Shown here: positions 16,812-26,166 of the stretch, one piece after another
How the letters are laid out: each line of letters begins with the position of its first letter
Position numbering within the stretch: the stretch's first letter is position 1
Source: DATATV01 sp036268615
GTDB lineage: Bacteria; Actinomycetota; Actinomycetes; Mycobacteriales; Pseudonocardiaceae
DNA length: 64,000 nucleotides
NCBI GenBank assembly: GCA_036268615.1
Contig: DATATV010000005.1
Location: 1 to 64,000 of the forward strand
Direction: 5' to 3'
Notes under the pieces: model-generated
Seen by the model: only the letters and a program-made list of their open reading frames with translations
Told to the model about the DNA's origin: nothing
Databases searched by the model: none
Position numbers and translations under genes: made by a program

Positions 16812-16931
16812 CGGCCGCGTGCCGCGGAACCGGTGTTGTTGCTGGGCCTGGAAAGGGCCGCTGCCGGTGATCTCGACACCACCTCGCGATCACCACCGGC
16901 CGCGGCCACCCAGTTCGTCGACGAAGGCGCG

Positions 16932-17711
16932 TCAGTGGTCCCCGTGCCGGCCGAGGGTCTGCACGGGGGTCGCACCGGGGCGGGTCCACTGCGGCACGGG
17001 GCGGCTGGTCGGTCCCCAGGTGTCGTTGCCGTCCGCGTCCGAGCGCCAGTACCAGCACGGGCCGCTCCCCTCGGGCCAGCCCTCGGGGCTGTCCTGCCAC
17101 GCCTCGCCGCGGCCGTAGGGCGTCATGTCGAGCAGGGCGAAGGACGGGGCCAGTGCCTCGTTGCCGCGGCCCGTGGTGAAGTAGGTGAGGAACACCCGGT
17201 CGCCCTCGCGGAGGAAGCAGGTCAGGTGACCCATGTCGCCGCCGACGGGGGCGACCACATCGCGCACCGAGTACCAGGGCTGGGCGTAGCCCATGAACTC
17301 GACGTAGGCGGCCACCTCGTCCCACCGGCCCGTGGTCAGGATGGCGAACGAGACGCCGCGCGCGTTGAGGTAGGCGGCGTCCCTGAGGTGCCAGGCCGCG
17401 GTGGTGCAGCCCTCGCACTGCCCCTGGTGCGGCGCGCCGTCGTGCCACATGTGCTTGTAGACCACGAGTTCGTCGCGGCCCTGGAACAGGTCCAGGAACG
17501 GGACCGGCCCGTCGGGTCCGACCACTTCGACCGTCCCGTCGAACTCCACCATCGGCAGCCTGCGGCGGGCCGCGGCGATGGCGTCGCCCTCGTGGGTGTG
17601 GGCCTTCTCCCGGATCAGCAGTTCGTCCCGGGCCGTCTGCCAGGTGGCCAGGTCGACGACGGGCGGGCGGCCGGGCAGCGCGGTGGTCGGGTCGTCCGGT
17701 GTGGTTGTCAT
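16932..17711 (-). CDS. DUF899 thioredoxin-like protein (second copy)
   Basis: ATG 17711 is chosen, with GAGAGGA upstream; the product is 259 residues. It shows the same layout as the copy at 13832: RRRLPMVEFDGTVEV, then GQCEGCTTAA with a CxxC pair in the thioredoxin-like fold. It probably follows pirin and GNAT genes in one transcript (18168-19151, 17801-18142). A redox or detoxification role is inferred from the fold only. Confidence 0.85.
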   Translation of the reverse strand: MTTTPDDPTTALPGRPPVVDLATWQTARDELLIREKAHTHEGDAIAAARRRLPMVEFDGTVEVVGPDGPVPFLDLFQGRDELVVYKHMWHDGAPHQGQCEGCTTAAWHLRDAAYLNARGVSFAILTTGRWDEVAAYVEFMGYAQPWYSVRDVVAPVGGDMGHLTCFLREGDRVFLTYFTTGRGNEALAPSFALLDMTPYGRGEAWQDSPEGWPEGSGPCWYWRSDADGNDTWGPTSRPVPQWTRPGATPVQTLGRHGDH

Positions 17712-17800
17712 TGGTGTCCTCTCGCGGCGGGCGGCGTCGTGGGCGTCCTGCGACACCAGTACAGACTCGCGGCCCGGCCGAAACTCATCGCGAGGCGCGC

Positions 17801-18142
17801 TCAGCCGCCGGTGATCGCGGCGAGCAGTTCCGGCGTGGCCCGGTCGAGCAGGTCGTCGTAGTCGTGGTTGCGGCCGAGGAACGCCGTCACGAACGGGCAG
17901 AGTGCCACGATGCGCAGGCCGCGGGACCGGGCGTCGTCCAGTGCGGCGACGATCAGCTGCTTGCCCAGCCCGTGGCCCTTGTACTCCGGGTCGATCTCGG
18001 TGTGGATGAAGACGCGCTGGTTGCCGTGGTCGGCGAACTCGGTGAAGCCGGCGTCCGCGCCGTTCAACGCGATCCGGTACTGACTGTTCGGCTCGTCCAG
18101 CCACACCCTGCTGGTCGGCTCGTCGGCCGCTGGTGTGCTCAT
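17801..18142 (-). CDS. YjdJ-type GNAT N-acetyltransferase
   Basis: The 113-residue protein is a minimal GNAT of the YjdJ type, with HTEIDPEYKGHGLGKQLIVAALDDARSRGLR forming the acetyl-CoA pyrophosphate loop (Q/RxxGxG/A replaced by KGHGLG). It lies 25 bases after pirin and 89 before DUF899 on the same strand. The acetyl acceptor is unknown. Confidence 0.88.
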   Translation of the reverse strand: MSTPAADEPTSRVWLDEPNSQYRIALNGADAGFTEFADHGNQRVFIHTEIDPEYKGHGLGKQLIVAALDDARSRGLRIVALCPFVTAFLGRNHDYDDLLDRATPELLAAITGG

Positions 18143-18167
18143 CTGCGTCCCTGCTTCCGAATCCGGG

Positions 18168-19151
18168 TCATGGCCTGATCTTCAGGCGGGCGTTGGGGAG
18201 CGTCGGCGCGGGCAGGACCGGGCCCCACTCGGCCGGAAAGGCGCCGAACGGTTCGCCACCGGTCTCGCCGTTCTCGTGTCGGGCCAACTGGTCCTGCCAG
18301 TCGCCGCGGAAGGCGACGATGTCCTCGTGGCTGCCGCCGATGAAGTTCCACCACATCACGAAGTGCTCGTTGAGTGGCGCGCCACCCAGCAGCAACAGCC
18401 GGGCCGGCTGCTCGCCCGGGTCGACCGTGACCGTGGCGGTGCCGGTGGGCAGGTAGCACAGTTCGCCGGCGGCGGTCGTCGTGCCGGCCAGCTGGATCTG
18501 GCCGGTGTCAACAAGAAAGCCGTGCTCGAAGGTGGGGTCGAGGTCGAGGGTGAATGGCGCCCGGGCGGACAGTCGCAGTTCGGCGCCGAGCAGCGGTGTC
18601 CTTGTGCGGACCGGCGAACTCGTGCCCGTCAGCGAGCCGATGAACACGCTCAGCCGGGCGCCGTCGACATGTTTGGGCTCGGGGGCGAAATGCTCGAACG
18701 CCGGTTCGGTGCGGCGGTCGCGTTCGGGCAGCGCCACCCACAGCTGTGCGCCGTGCAGCACGGTCGTGCCGGGGGTGGAGTACTCGGAATGAGCGATGCC
18801 CCGACCGGCGGTCATCAGGTTGACCTCGCCGGGCCGGATCAGGCTGGCCGTGCCGATCGTGTCCCGGTGCTCGACCTCACCGGCGAACAGCCAGGTGACC
18901 GTCTGCAGGCCGGTGTGCGGGTGGCCGGCCACGCCCATGCCACCGGTCCGGGCGACCTCGTCGGGCCCGTAGTGGTCGACGAAGCACCACGCGCCGATCA
19001 GCGTGCGGGAGCGTTGGGGCAGCGTGCGACGCACGGTCATCGCGCGCGGACCACCCAGTGGCACTGTTCGCGGCCGGAGCAGTTCGGGCGCGGCCGGCAT
19101 CGCGTCGGTCGCGCACGCCACCACGTCGGGCAGTCGCTCGACATTGCTCAC
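18168..19151 (-). CDS. Pirin family protein
   Basis: GTG 19151 (VSNVERLPDVV) is the preferred start; the product is 327 residues. The N-terminal cupin carries the pirin metal-binding stretch HPHTGLQTVTWLFAGEVEHRD, and the second cupin has GEQPARLLLLGGAPLNE and MWWNFIGG. Bacterial pirins bind iron or similar metals; some are quercetinases and some modulate central enzymes. It is divergent from a DUF1275 membrane protein and heads the pirin-GNAT-DUF899 run. Confidence 0.9.
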   Translation of the reverse strand: MSNVERLPDVVACATDAMPAAPELLRPRTVPLGGPRAMTVRRTLPQRSRTLIGAWCFVDHYGPDEVARTGGMGVAGHPHTGLQTVTWLFAGEVEHRDTIGTASLIRPGEVNLMTAGRGIAHSEYSTPGTTVLHGAQLWVALPERDRRTEPAFEHFAPEPKHVDGARLSVFIGSLTGTSSPVRTRTPLLGAELRLSARAPFTLDLDPTFEHGFLVDTGQIQLAGTTTAAGELCYLPTGTATVTVDPGEQPARLLLLGGAPLNEHFVMWWNFIGGSHEDIVAFRGDWQDQLARHENGETGGEPFGAFPAEWGPVLPAPTLPNARLKIRP

Positions 19152-19260
19152 GGGCGCCCGCCGATCAACTCGCCGACCTGGTTCACATCGGGAAATATAG
19201 TCGTCGGCGGACGATGGCCGCACGGCCGAGCTGTGCTCGACAACAGACGGGACAGGCGCG

Positions 19261-20010
19261 ATGAGCTCCACCCCCGGCACCGACGAACCGCCCGCCCGGC
19301 GCCGAATCCGGGACGACTACCTATCCGATCCGGCGCACGGCCCGCTGCCCGCGCTGCTGCTCGCGCTGACCGTCGCGACCGGGATCATCGACGCGGTGAG
19401 CGTGCTCGGCCTCGGCCGGGTGTTCGTCGCCAACATGACCGGAAACGTCGTGTTCACCGGCTTCGCGCTGGCCGGCGCGCCGGGCTTCGCGCTGGACGCG
19501 ACACTCTCGGCGCTCGCCGGCTTCCTGGTGGGTGCGCTCGCCGGCGGCCGGGTGATCACCCGGTGGGGCGCGCACCGCGGCAAGCTGCTGCGCAACGTCA
19601 CCGCCGTTCAGTTGCTGCTGGTGCTGATCGCGCTGGTGATCACCATCCTGGCCGGTTCGCCGCTGAGCGCCGTCATCCGCGACCTGGTGATCGTGCTCAC
19701 CGCGATCGCCTTCGGCCTGCAGAACTCGGCCGCCCGCAGGCTCGCCGTCCCCGACATCACCACCACCGTGCTCACCATGACGCTCACCGGGGTCGCCGCC
19801 GACCTGCGCAGCGGCAATCTGCGGGTCGCCCTGCGTCGGGCGCTGGCCGTGCTGGCGATGTTGGTCGGCGCGATCGTCGGTGCGCTGCTCGTGCTGCACG
19901 CCGACATCCCGATCGCCCTCGGCTGCGCCGCCGTGCTGATCGCGGTCGTGATGATGACCGCCGCGCTGGGCAGTCGGACCACCGCGCCCTGGCAGGCGGG
20001 CCGGCACTGA
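19261..20010 (+). CDS. DUF1275 (YoaK-type) membrane protein
   Basis: The 249-residue protein has about six predicted membrane segments, starting LPALLLALTVATGIIDAVSVLGLG, and the family signature FVANMTGNVVFTGFALAG. A conserved FGLQNSAARRLAVPDITTTVLTMTLTG segment follows in the middle. No transport substrate is known for the family. It is monocistronic and divergent from pirin. Confidence 0.88.
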   Translation: MSSTPGTDEPPARRRIRDDYLSDPAHGPLPALLLALTVATGIIDAVSVLGLGRVFVANMTGNVVFTGFALAGAPGFALDATLSALAGFLVGALAGGRVITRWGAHRGKLLRNVTAVQLLLVLIALVITILAGSPLSAVIRDLVIVLTAIAFGLQNSAARRLAVPDITTTVLTMTLTGVAADLRSGNLRVALRRALAVLAMLVGAIVGALLVLHADIPIALGCAAVLIAVVMMTAALGSRTTAPWQAGRH

Positions 20011-20108
20011 GGTCCCGTTGACAGCTCGATTCATCTACGCAACTCTGGTGATCAGTGGCTTGCCCGGTCGCTGACCGGGCTCCCCGACGGCGAGGAGAAC
20101 GAGCGGCC

Positions 20109-20618
20109 ATGGAGTGGACCGGAGTCCGGTACGCGGACACGCCGACGGTCGAGGCGGAGACGTACATCGACGCCCCCCCACAGCTGGTCTGGCAGTTCGT
20201 CTCCGACATCGCGCTGATGCCGACCCTCAGCTCGGAGCTGCGCTCGGTCGAGTGGCTGGACGACGCGAGCGGGCCGGCCGTTGGGCACCGGTTCGTCGGT
20301 CGCAGCCGGCACGAGTCGCTCGGCGAGTGGGCGACCACCTCGACGGTGATCGAGTGCGCCGAGCCGGAGACGTTCGCCTGGGCGGTCCAGGACCCGGCGG
20401 AGCCCAGCTCGGTGTGGCGGTTCCGGCTGCGTCCGCAGGGCACTGGAACCGCGCTGGCCCAGTGGATGCAGATGGGTCCGGGCCGATCCGGGCTGTGCGT
20501 CGCGATCGACCGGATGCCCGACAAGGAGCAGAAGATCGTTTTCGTTCGGCTGCGGGAGTTCGAGGCAGCGATCACCAGCAATCTGGCGGCTATCAAGGCT
20601 TTGGCCGAGGCCGAGTAG
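20109..20618 (+). CDS. SRPBCC (START-like) family protein
   Basis: ATG 20109 follows GAGGAGAA; the product is 169 residues. The pattern ETYIDAPPQLVWQFVSDIALMP at the start and a long C-terminal helix with LREFEAAITSNLAAIKALAEAE define the Bet v 1-like fold that encloses a hydrophobic pocket. Family members act as aromatases, cyclases or lipid carriers. There is no polyketide cluster next to it, so no specific role is assigned. Confidence 0.88.
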   Translation: MEWTGVRYADTPTVEAETYIDAPPQLVWQFVSDIALMPTLSSELRSVEWLDDASGPAVGHRFVGRSRHESLGEWATTSTVIECAEPETFAWAVQDPAEPSSVWRFRLRPQGTGTALAQWMQMGPGRSGLCVAIDRMPDKEQKIVFVRLREFEAAITSNLAAIKALAEAE

Positions 20619-20624
20619 TCGCGG

Positions 20625-22373
20625 TCAGCCCGCACTGGACCGGAGCGTCTGCGGCAGATCCAGGTTGTGCAGCTTGTCCCGGGCGCGTTCCGCGTCAGGG
20701 TGGTCGAGTTCGTCGAGGATCGCGACGGCCTGGGTCAGTGCGACCCGGGCAGACTCGACGTTGCCCAGGACCGCGTAGGTCTCACCGAGGCATTCCAGCG
20801 CGTCCGCCTCGCCGTAGCGCACCCCGAGGCCGTGGTAGTAGTCGCGGGCCCGCAGATAACTCGCGGCGGCCTCCGCATGGTCGCCGAGGTGCTGTTGCGC
20901 GTAGCCCACGCTGTGCCAGGTGTCGGCGAGGCCGTACCGGTCGCCGAGCTGTTCGAACAGCACCAGCGCCTCCTGGCAGCAGTCCAGCGCGTGCCGGTGG
21001 TCGCCGAGCAGCCCGTGGTACCAGCCGACCGCGTTGAGCGCCGCCGCCTGACCACCCACGTTGCCGAAGATCCGTTGCAGGTCAAGCCCTTTCTGCGCGT
21101 GGCCGAGCGCGTCCAGGTTGTTGCCCTGGCGTTCCAGCACCCAGCTGTAGAGCCGATGGGTGTGTGCCCGCTCGGTGTCGTTGCCCGCCTCGGTGAACAA
21201 CGCCAGCGCCCGTTCCATCTGCACACAGGCTTCGTCGAACCGGGACAGGTCGGCCAGCGCGCGGGCCAGCCCACGATGCGCGTAACCCTGTCCGGCCAGG
21301 TCACCCAGCCGGTGCGCGGCCTGCAATGCGGTGCGTTGGGTCGTCACCAGGTCGTGCCAGTAGCCCCGCCGGTCCAGGAAGTGCTCCATCGTCCAGGCGA
21401 GCCGCCAGGTGTGCGGGTCGAAACCGGCGGTCGCCGCGGACCCGAGCACCGCGAGCAGCACCGAATGCTCGGTGGTGAACCAGCTCGACGCCCGGTCCTG
21501 GTCGGCGATCTGCTCGGCGATCACCCCGGCCACCGGTTCGACCAGCGGAATCTCGTCGCGCAGCGGGGAGAACAGCACGGCCGCACGGTAGGCGGTGTGC
21601 AGGTAGTGGTCGAATATCCGGTAGGTGGCCTGGTCCCGGCTGCTCTCGCTGTCCTCGGCGTTGATCAGCTCGGATGCGTACGCGCGCAACAGGTCGTGCC
21701 AGGTGAAGCGACCGGCCGACCGCTCGGCGAGTAGGTGCGCGCGGGTCAGTTCGGCCAGCAGTGGGCGGGTCTGCCGGAGCGGCAGGCCGGCCACACTGGC
21801 CGCGGCGGCGGCGCTCACGTCCGGCCCCGGATGCAGGGCCAGCAGCCGGAAGAGTCGGGCGGCGGCCGGGGTGAGCACCCGGTAGGACCAGGAGAAGATG
21901 GCCCGCACGTCCCGCTGGCCGTCCACGTCGGCGAACGCGTCCAGGCTGCCGCGCGCCTCCCGCAGTTCGGCCACGATGTCGGCGAGCGGGAACGTCGGGT
22001 GGGCCGCGGCGCGCGCGGTCGCGATGGCCAGGGTGAGTGGCAGCCGGGCGCACAGCACGACGAGTTCGCGCAGCGCGGCCGGTTCGGCGGCCACCCGCTC
22101 GGCACCGATCCGCCGGGCGACGAGTTCGTGGGCCTCGGCCGGTTCCAGCACGTCCAGGGTGAGCGGGTGGGCGCCCTGGCCGGCGACCAGGCCGGTCAGC
22201 TGGTTGCGGCTGGTGATCACGGCCAGGCAGCCGGGGGTGCCGGGCAGCAGTTGGCTGGCGTGGTCGGAGTCGCGCGCGTTGTCCAGCACCACCAGCACCC
22301 GTCGGCCGGCCAGCAGGCTGCGGTAGAGCGCGGCCTGGGTGTTCAGGTCGGCCGGGATGCGTTCGGGGATCAC
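20625..22373 (-). pseudogene. AfsR/SARP regulator, downstream half (Walker B, NB-ARC, TPR) after a frameshift
   Basis: This 582-residue frame begins at a GTG whose G and T precede the stop of the upstream half (GTGA, 22370-22373). It opens inside the NB-ARC domain: VIPERIPADLNTQAALYRSLLAG, Walker B RRVLVVLDNA, then winged-helix LTRAHLLAERSAGRFTWHDLL, and a TPR array from about residue 330 to 570. It has no P-loop of its own, which lies in the other frame, so the two halves are one disrupted SARP-NB-ARC-TPR gene. The GTGA overlap could still allow coupled synthesis of two pieces. Confidence 0.75.
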
Positions 22374-23491
22374 GCCGAGTGCCTCGATGAAGCCGCGGGG
22401 CTCATCGCCGCCGCGGACGGGTCGAAACCGCGCAGGTCGACGTAGAGCTGGCCGTCCGGGAAGCGGTGCGCGATGTGGTGCGCCCAGTGCACGGCGAGCG
22501 CGGTCTTGCCGATCCCGGCCATGCCGCTGATCGCGTTGATCACCAGGGCGGTGGGGGAGTGCGTGCCGTCATCATCGGGGAACAGGGACAGCAGCCGGTC
22601 CAGTTCGGCCCGCCGGCCGGTGAACGTGGGCAGGTCGGCCGGCAGCTCCGCGGGCCTGGTCAGCGGCACGGCGTGCACCGAGGCCGAGCCGGTGTCCGAT
22701 TCGGTCGGGGGTTCGGGCCGGGTGTGCTGGCGCAGCACCCTGGTCTGCGCGTCGCGCAGTTCCGGGCCGGGGTCGATGCCGAGATCGTCGGCGAGCCGGC
22801 TGCGGGCCTGCTGGTAGGCCGCGAGTGCCTCGGCCTGGTGGCCGGCGGCGCCCAGCGCGAGCACGAGTCGGGCCTGGAGCGGTTCGTCCAGACCGTACTG
22901 GCCTGCGGCGTGCCGCAGCGGGGCGAGCACCTGCTCGGGCACCCCGGAACGTAACGCGAGGTCGGCGGCTTCCCGGACCACGACCAGGTATTCCCGCTCG
23001 ACCGCGGCGAACACCGGGTGCGTCAGCACCTCGTCGGGTGCGCCGGCGGCGGTCGGTCCTTGACGCAAGGCCAGACCGGCCCGGTAGTGCACGAGCGCCT
23101 GCTCGGCATCGCTGCCGGCGCGGGCCTGTTCGACGAGGGCGCGGAAGCGGTGCAGGTCGACGCTGGCGGCGTCGACGTCGAGCCGGTAGCCACCGGCGCC
23201 GCGGCTGAGCCAGCGGCCGGAGTCGCGCGTGGCCAGTCCGGGTTCGAGCAGTCGGCGCAGGCCACCGACGTGCCGGTGCACGACGTTGGCCGCGGTGTCC
23301 GGCGGCGACGGTCCCCACAGCACGGTGAGGATCTCGCCCAGCGGCACCGGTTGGCCGACCCGTAGCAGCAACAGTGCCAGCAGGCTGCGCTGCTGGGGCG
23401 GTCCGAGGGCCAGTTCGGTGTCCCCGCGCCAGGCGCGGACCGGCCCCAGCACGGCGAACCGCAGACTGTCCGGCGAACCGTCGGTCAACAT
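22370..23491 (-). pseudogene. AfsR/SARP regulator, upstream half (SARP DNA-binding, BTAD, P-loop)
   Basis: Starting at ATG 23491 (MLTDGSPDSLRFAVLG), 373 residues are encoded. They contain the OmpR-like SARP DNA-binding domain (about 9-100), the bacterial transcriptional activation domain (about 105-250) and the NB-ARC P-loop GMAGIGKTALA (about 323-333). The frame then reads LYVDLRGFDPSAAAMSP and breaks into SSRHSA and a stop. Related AfsR proteins have roughly AEAVRGF after MSP; the DNA reads ATGAGCCCCGCGGCTTC, consistent with loss of 13 bases. If the product is stable, a SARP-BTAD fragment alone could still activate transcription. Confidence 0.75.
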
Positions 23492-23777
23492 CGCTCCCTG
23501 GGCTGCCCGCCTCGTCCGGCAGGCCGAAACACGTGCCACGTCACACTCTGGTCAGTAATTCATCACTCGCTCTGCCTAACATCGTATCCATAGGGGTTCG
23601 GGGCACGACCGGTCCGAGGTGGGGTAAATCGGATCGGCCGGTTTGTGTTGCGTTGAGTGGTCCTTTCGACGTCGGGGAGTAGCCAAATCGTCGAGCGCCG
23701 AGCCGTTATGCCGAAACGACCGTGGTCGCCGCGCGGCCGGAATTGGCGACCGTGGGGGAATGGTTGGGAGGCATCGG

Positions 23778-24182
23778 GTGAGTGAGTTGGAAACGCCGTT
23801 ACCGTGGTCGTCGACCCTGACAGCGCTGGCAGACGGCGTGGGGGCGTCCCTCCGCGAGCGGGCCACGTTGGTCCCGGTGGCGCAGCGGCGCGCCGGGTCG
23901 GTCACCGCGGAAGCCTGTTCCTGGGACGGCAGCGTGCGGGTGGTGGTGGCCGCGGATGGGGCGGTGACCTCGATCGCGTTGTCCCCGTCGGCCTTCGACC
24001 GGAACACCCCCGAAGCCTTGGCCACCATCGTCATGGCGACCGTGCAGACGGCAGCGGCAGAAGCACGTGCACAGGCGGGCGAGGCGTGGCAGTCGTTCCG
24101 GGCGGACGACGCGACCGTGCTCGCCGCGACGGCTCGTGCCGCCGGCGGCTTCGACGTGCTCACCGACCACTGGTCGCGGTGA
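23778..24182 (+). CDS. YbaB/EbfC-like protein
   Basis: GTG 23778 follows GGGAGG; the product is 134 residues. It resembles actinobacterial YbaB/EbfC-family proteins: VTAEACSWDGSVRVVVAADGAVTSIALSPSAF, then a long helix EALATIVMATVQTAAAEARAQAGEAW. Family members bind DNA non-specifically or sit beside ESX-type genes; neither role is supported by the neighbours here. It precedes an unrecognised gene by six bases. Confidence 0.7.
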   Translation: MSELETPLPWSSTLTALADGVGASLRERATLVPVAQRRAGSVTAEACSWDGSVRVVVAADGAVTSIALSPSAFDRNTPEALATIVMATVQTAAAEARAQAGEAWQSFRADDATVLAATARAAGGFDVLTDHWSR

Positions 24183-24188
24183 CCGCGG

Positions 24189-24788
24189 ATGGGGGTCGTA
24201 CTACCGGACGCGCTCGCCGGGACGCCGGACCGGACCGGTCTGCGTCGGTCGGTCCCGGACTTGTTTTACTCAGCTTCTGACAAACCGGCCGGTAACATCG
24301 GCCGGACCGAACGGTCGTCGGTGACGGATTTCCCCGGACCATCCGAACAGTTGTATTCGAATGAGGAGAAACTGTTCGGCGGACAACTCCGACACCCGGT
24401 CGGTGAACCGCGCGAAGCGACAATTGGTCTGGACATTTCCCCGATGCTGCTGGCCGAAATGAAAGCCGGCCGGCTGGGCATTCTCGCCTGCGAGATCATC
24501 GCCCACCGGACCGCCGCGCCGATTCCGTTCCGCCCGGCCGAGATCGCCGCCGCGACCGAACCGGCCGGCCAGTTGGCCCGCGGGATTCTTGAGCGGGTGG
24601 ACGAATCGGTGGAGCGGGCGCTGCTCGGCCCGGTCGAAGGACCGGTCTTCTCGGTGTTGGCCTCGGCCGGCGCGGAGGTCGTCGCCCGGCTGCTCGGCTG
24701 GCCTCCCGCCACCGACCCGGCCACCGACGAGACCGCCGCCCACCCGTCCGAGGCCGGCCAACTGTCGCACCGGAAGAGGCGCTCGTGA
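24189..24788 (+). CDS. Hypothetical protein, unrecognised
   Basis: The longest frame gives 199 residues from ATG 24189, but the first 44 look non-coding and no ribosome site is seen. GTG 24321 (155 residues) is a good alternative start: an inverted repeat CCGGCCG/CGGCCGG (24285-24305) with TAACAT at its centre lies just upstream. The protein has LDISPMLLAEMKAGRLGIL and a region of small hydrophobic helices, and no recognised motif. It overlaps the following VOC gene by four bases (GTGA), so the two are coupled. Confidence 0.6.
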   Translation: MGVVLPDALAGTPDRTGLRRSVPDLFYSASDKPAGNIGRTERSSVTDFPGPSEQLYSNEEKLFGGQLRHPVGEPREATIGLDISPMLLAEMKAGRLGILACEIIAHRTAAPIPFRPAEIAAATEPAGQLARGILERVDESVERALLGPVEGPVFSVLASAGAEVVARLLGWPPATDPATDETAAHPSEAGQLSHRKRRS

Positions 24789-25222
24789 CCAGCACTACGC
24801 CGTTCCACGCCCGGTTCCGCCACGTCAGCCTGTCCGTGGCCGACCTGGATGCCCAGCAGCGGTGGTATCAGTGTGCACTCGGCCTCGACGAGGTCGTCGA
24901 GCGTTGCGAGCTGACCGACCCGCCGGTGCGCACGGTCGTCCTGGGGGCGGCCGACGGGGTGCGGATCGAACTGGTCGAGCGCGCCGGCTCGACCCGGCGC
25001 GAGGTGTACGGCGATCCGCTGGACACCGCGCGGGGACAGGGATATCGGCACTGGGCGGTGGAGGTCGACGACCTGGAGGCCGCGTTCGCCGCGCTGATCG
25101 CGCTGGGCGCACTGCCGGTCTGGCCGCCGGCCGACGCGGCGCAGCCCGGTGTGCGGTTCGCCTACATCAAGGACCCGGAGGGCAACCTCATCGAGCTGGT
25201 CCAGCCACCGGCCACCGCCTGA
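24785..25222 (+). CDS. VOC family (glyoxalase/bleomycin-resistance fold) protein
   Basis: The 145-residue protein starts at GTG 24785, overlapping the stop of the preceding gene. It has two beta-alpha-beta-beta-beta units with candidate metal ligands His in RFRHVSLSV, Glu in VRIELVE, His in GYRHWAVEVDD and Glu in NLIELVQ. This matches type I glyoxalase or dioxygenase-like folds acting on a small substrate. Its reaction is unknown. Confidence 0.85.
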   Translation: MTSTTPFHARFRHVSLSVADLDAQQRWYQCALGLDEVVERCELTDPPVRTVVLGAADGVRIELVERAGSTRREVYGDPLDTARGQGYRHWAVEVDDLEAAFAALIALGALPVWPPADAAQPGVRFAYIKDPEGNLIELVQPPATA

Positions 25223-25237
25223 GCGAGCCGGAACGGG

Positions 25238-25279
25238 CCGCTGGCCACGGTCCCGTGTGGTGGACCGTGGCCAGCGGCT
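25238..25279. terminator. Bidirectional hairpin between convergent VOC and aldo/keto reductase genes
   Basis: Perfect 17-base arms, GCCGCTGGCCACGGTCC and its complement, with an 8-base loop lie between the stops at 25222 and 25297. It can terminate transcripts from both sides, though no T tract follows. Confidence 0.8.
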
Positions 25280-25296
25280 GTTGGACGAACAGTTCC

Positions 25297-26127
25297 TCAG
25301 TCGCGCGGGAACTTCTCCGGGTCCGGCCCGGTCCGCTCGGCCCGCTCCAGCGTGCCGATCGCAGCCAGGTCCACTTCGGACAGTTCGAAGTCGAAGATGT
25401 CGATGTTCTCCTTGATCCGCTCGGGCGTGACCGACTTCGGGAAGATGATGTTGCCCAGCTGGATGTGCCAGCGCAGCGCGACCTGAGCCGGCGTCTTGCC
25501 GTACCGCTGCGCCAACTCGGTGAGGACCGGCTCGTCGAGCACCTTGCCCTGGGCGATCGGACTCCACGCCTCGGTGGCGATGCCGTGCTCTCGGTCGTAC
25601 CGGCGCAACTCGGCCTGTTGCAGCGCCGGATGCAGCTCGACCTGGTTGACCGCCGGCACCGTGTCGGTGTGTGCGGCGAGCGCGTCCAGGTGCGCGGGCT
25701 GGAAGTTGGACACCCCGATCGAGCGGGCCTTGCCGGCCTCGGCGAGCTGCTCGAACGCGGTCCATGTCTCCACGTACCTGCTCGCCCTCGGGCGCGGCCA
25801 GTGGATCAGGTACAGGTCCACGTAGTCGGTGCCCAGTCGGTTCAGGCTCTCGTCCAGCGCGGTGATCGCGCTGTCGCGGCCATGCCGATCGTTGGCCAGC
25901 TTCGTGGTGATGAAGACGTCCTCCCGAGGCACGCCCGACTGGGCGATCCCGGCCCGGACCTCGCGCTCGTTGCCGTACATCTGCGCGGTGTCGATGTGCC
26001 GGTAGCCCGCGTCGAGCGCGGTACGCACGGCGGCCGCGGTGTCCGACGGGTCGATCTGGAACACGCCGAAACCGAACTGCGGGATCGTGGCGCCATCGTT
26101 CAACGTGACGTTCGGAATGGAAGCCAT
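25297..26127 (-). CDS. Aldo/keto reductase (2,5-diketogluconate reductase type)
   Basis: ATG 26127 (MASIPNV) gives 276 residues. The AKR5-like pattern is complete: GFGVFQIDP, AGYRHIDTAQMYGNE with catalytic Asp and Tyr, ITTKLAND with catalytic Lys, and LYLIHWPRP with catalytic His. The C-terminal IFPKSVTPERIKENIDIFDF binds NADPH. It reduces carbonyls in the cytosol with NADPH; the natural substrate is not evident. It is monocistronic. Confidence 0.92.
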   Translation of the reverse strand: MASIPNVTLNDGATIPQFGFGVFQIDPSDTAAAVRTALDAGYRHIDTAQMYGNEREVRAGIAQSGVPREDVFITTKLANDRHGRDSAITALDESLNRLGTDYVDLYLIHWPRPRASRYVETWTAFEQLAEAGKARSIGVSNFQPAHLDALAAHTDTVPAVNQVELHPALQQAELRRYDREHGIATEAWSPIAQGKVLDEPVLTELAQRYGKTPAQVALRWHIQLGNIIFPKSVTPERIKENIDIFDFELSEVDLAAIGTLERAERTGPDPEKFPRD

Positions 26128-26166
26128 GCCTGCGGCGTACCCCACCGGTCTGCCGGCAAAACGCGC

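Noticed and set aside
23492..23777. A gene or clear promoter between the SARP and YbaB-like genes
   Set aside because: No frame with coding features and no convincing -10/-35 pair were found in these 286 bases.
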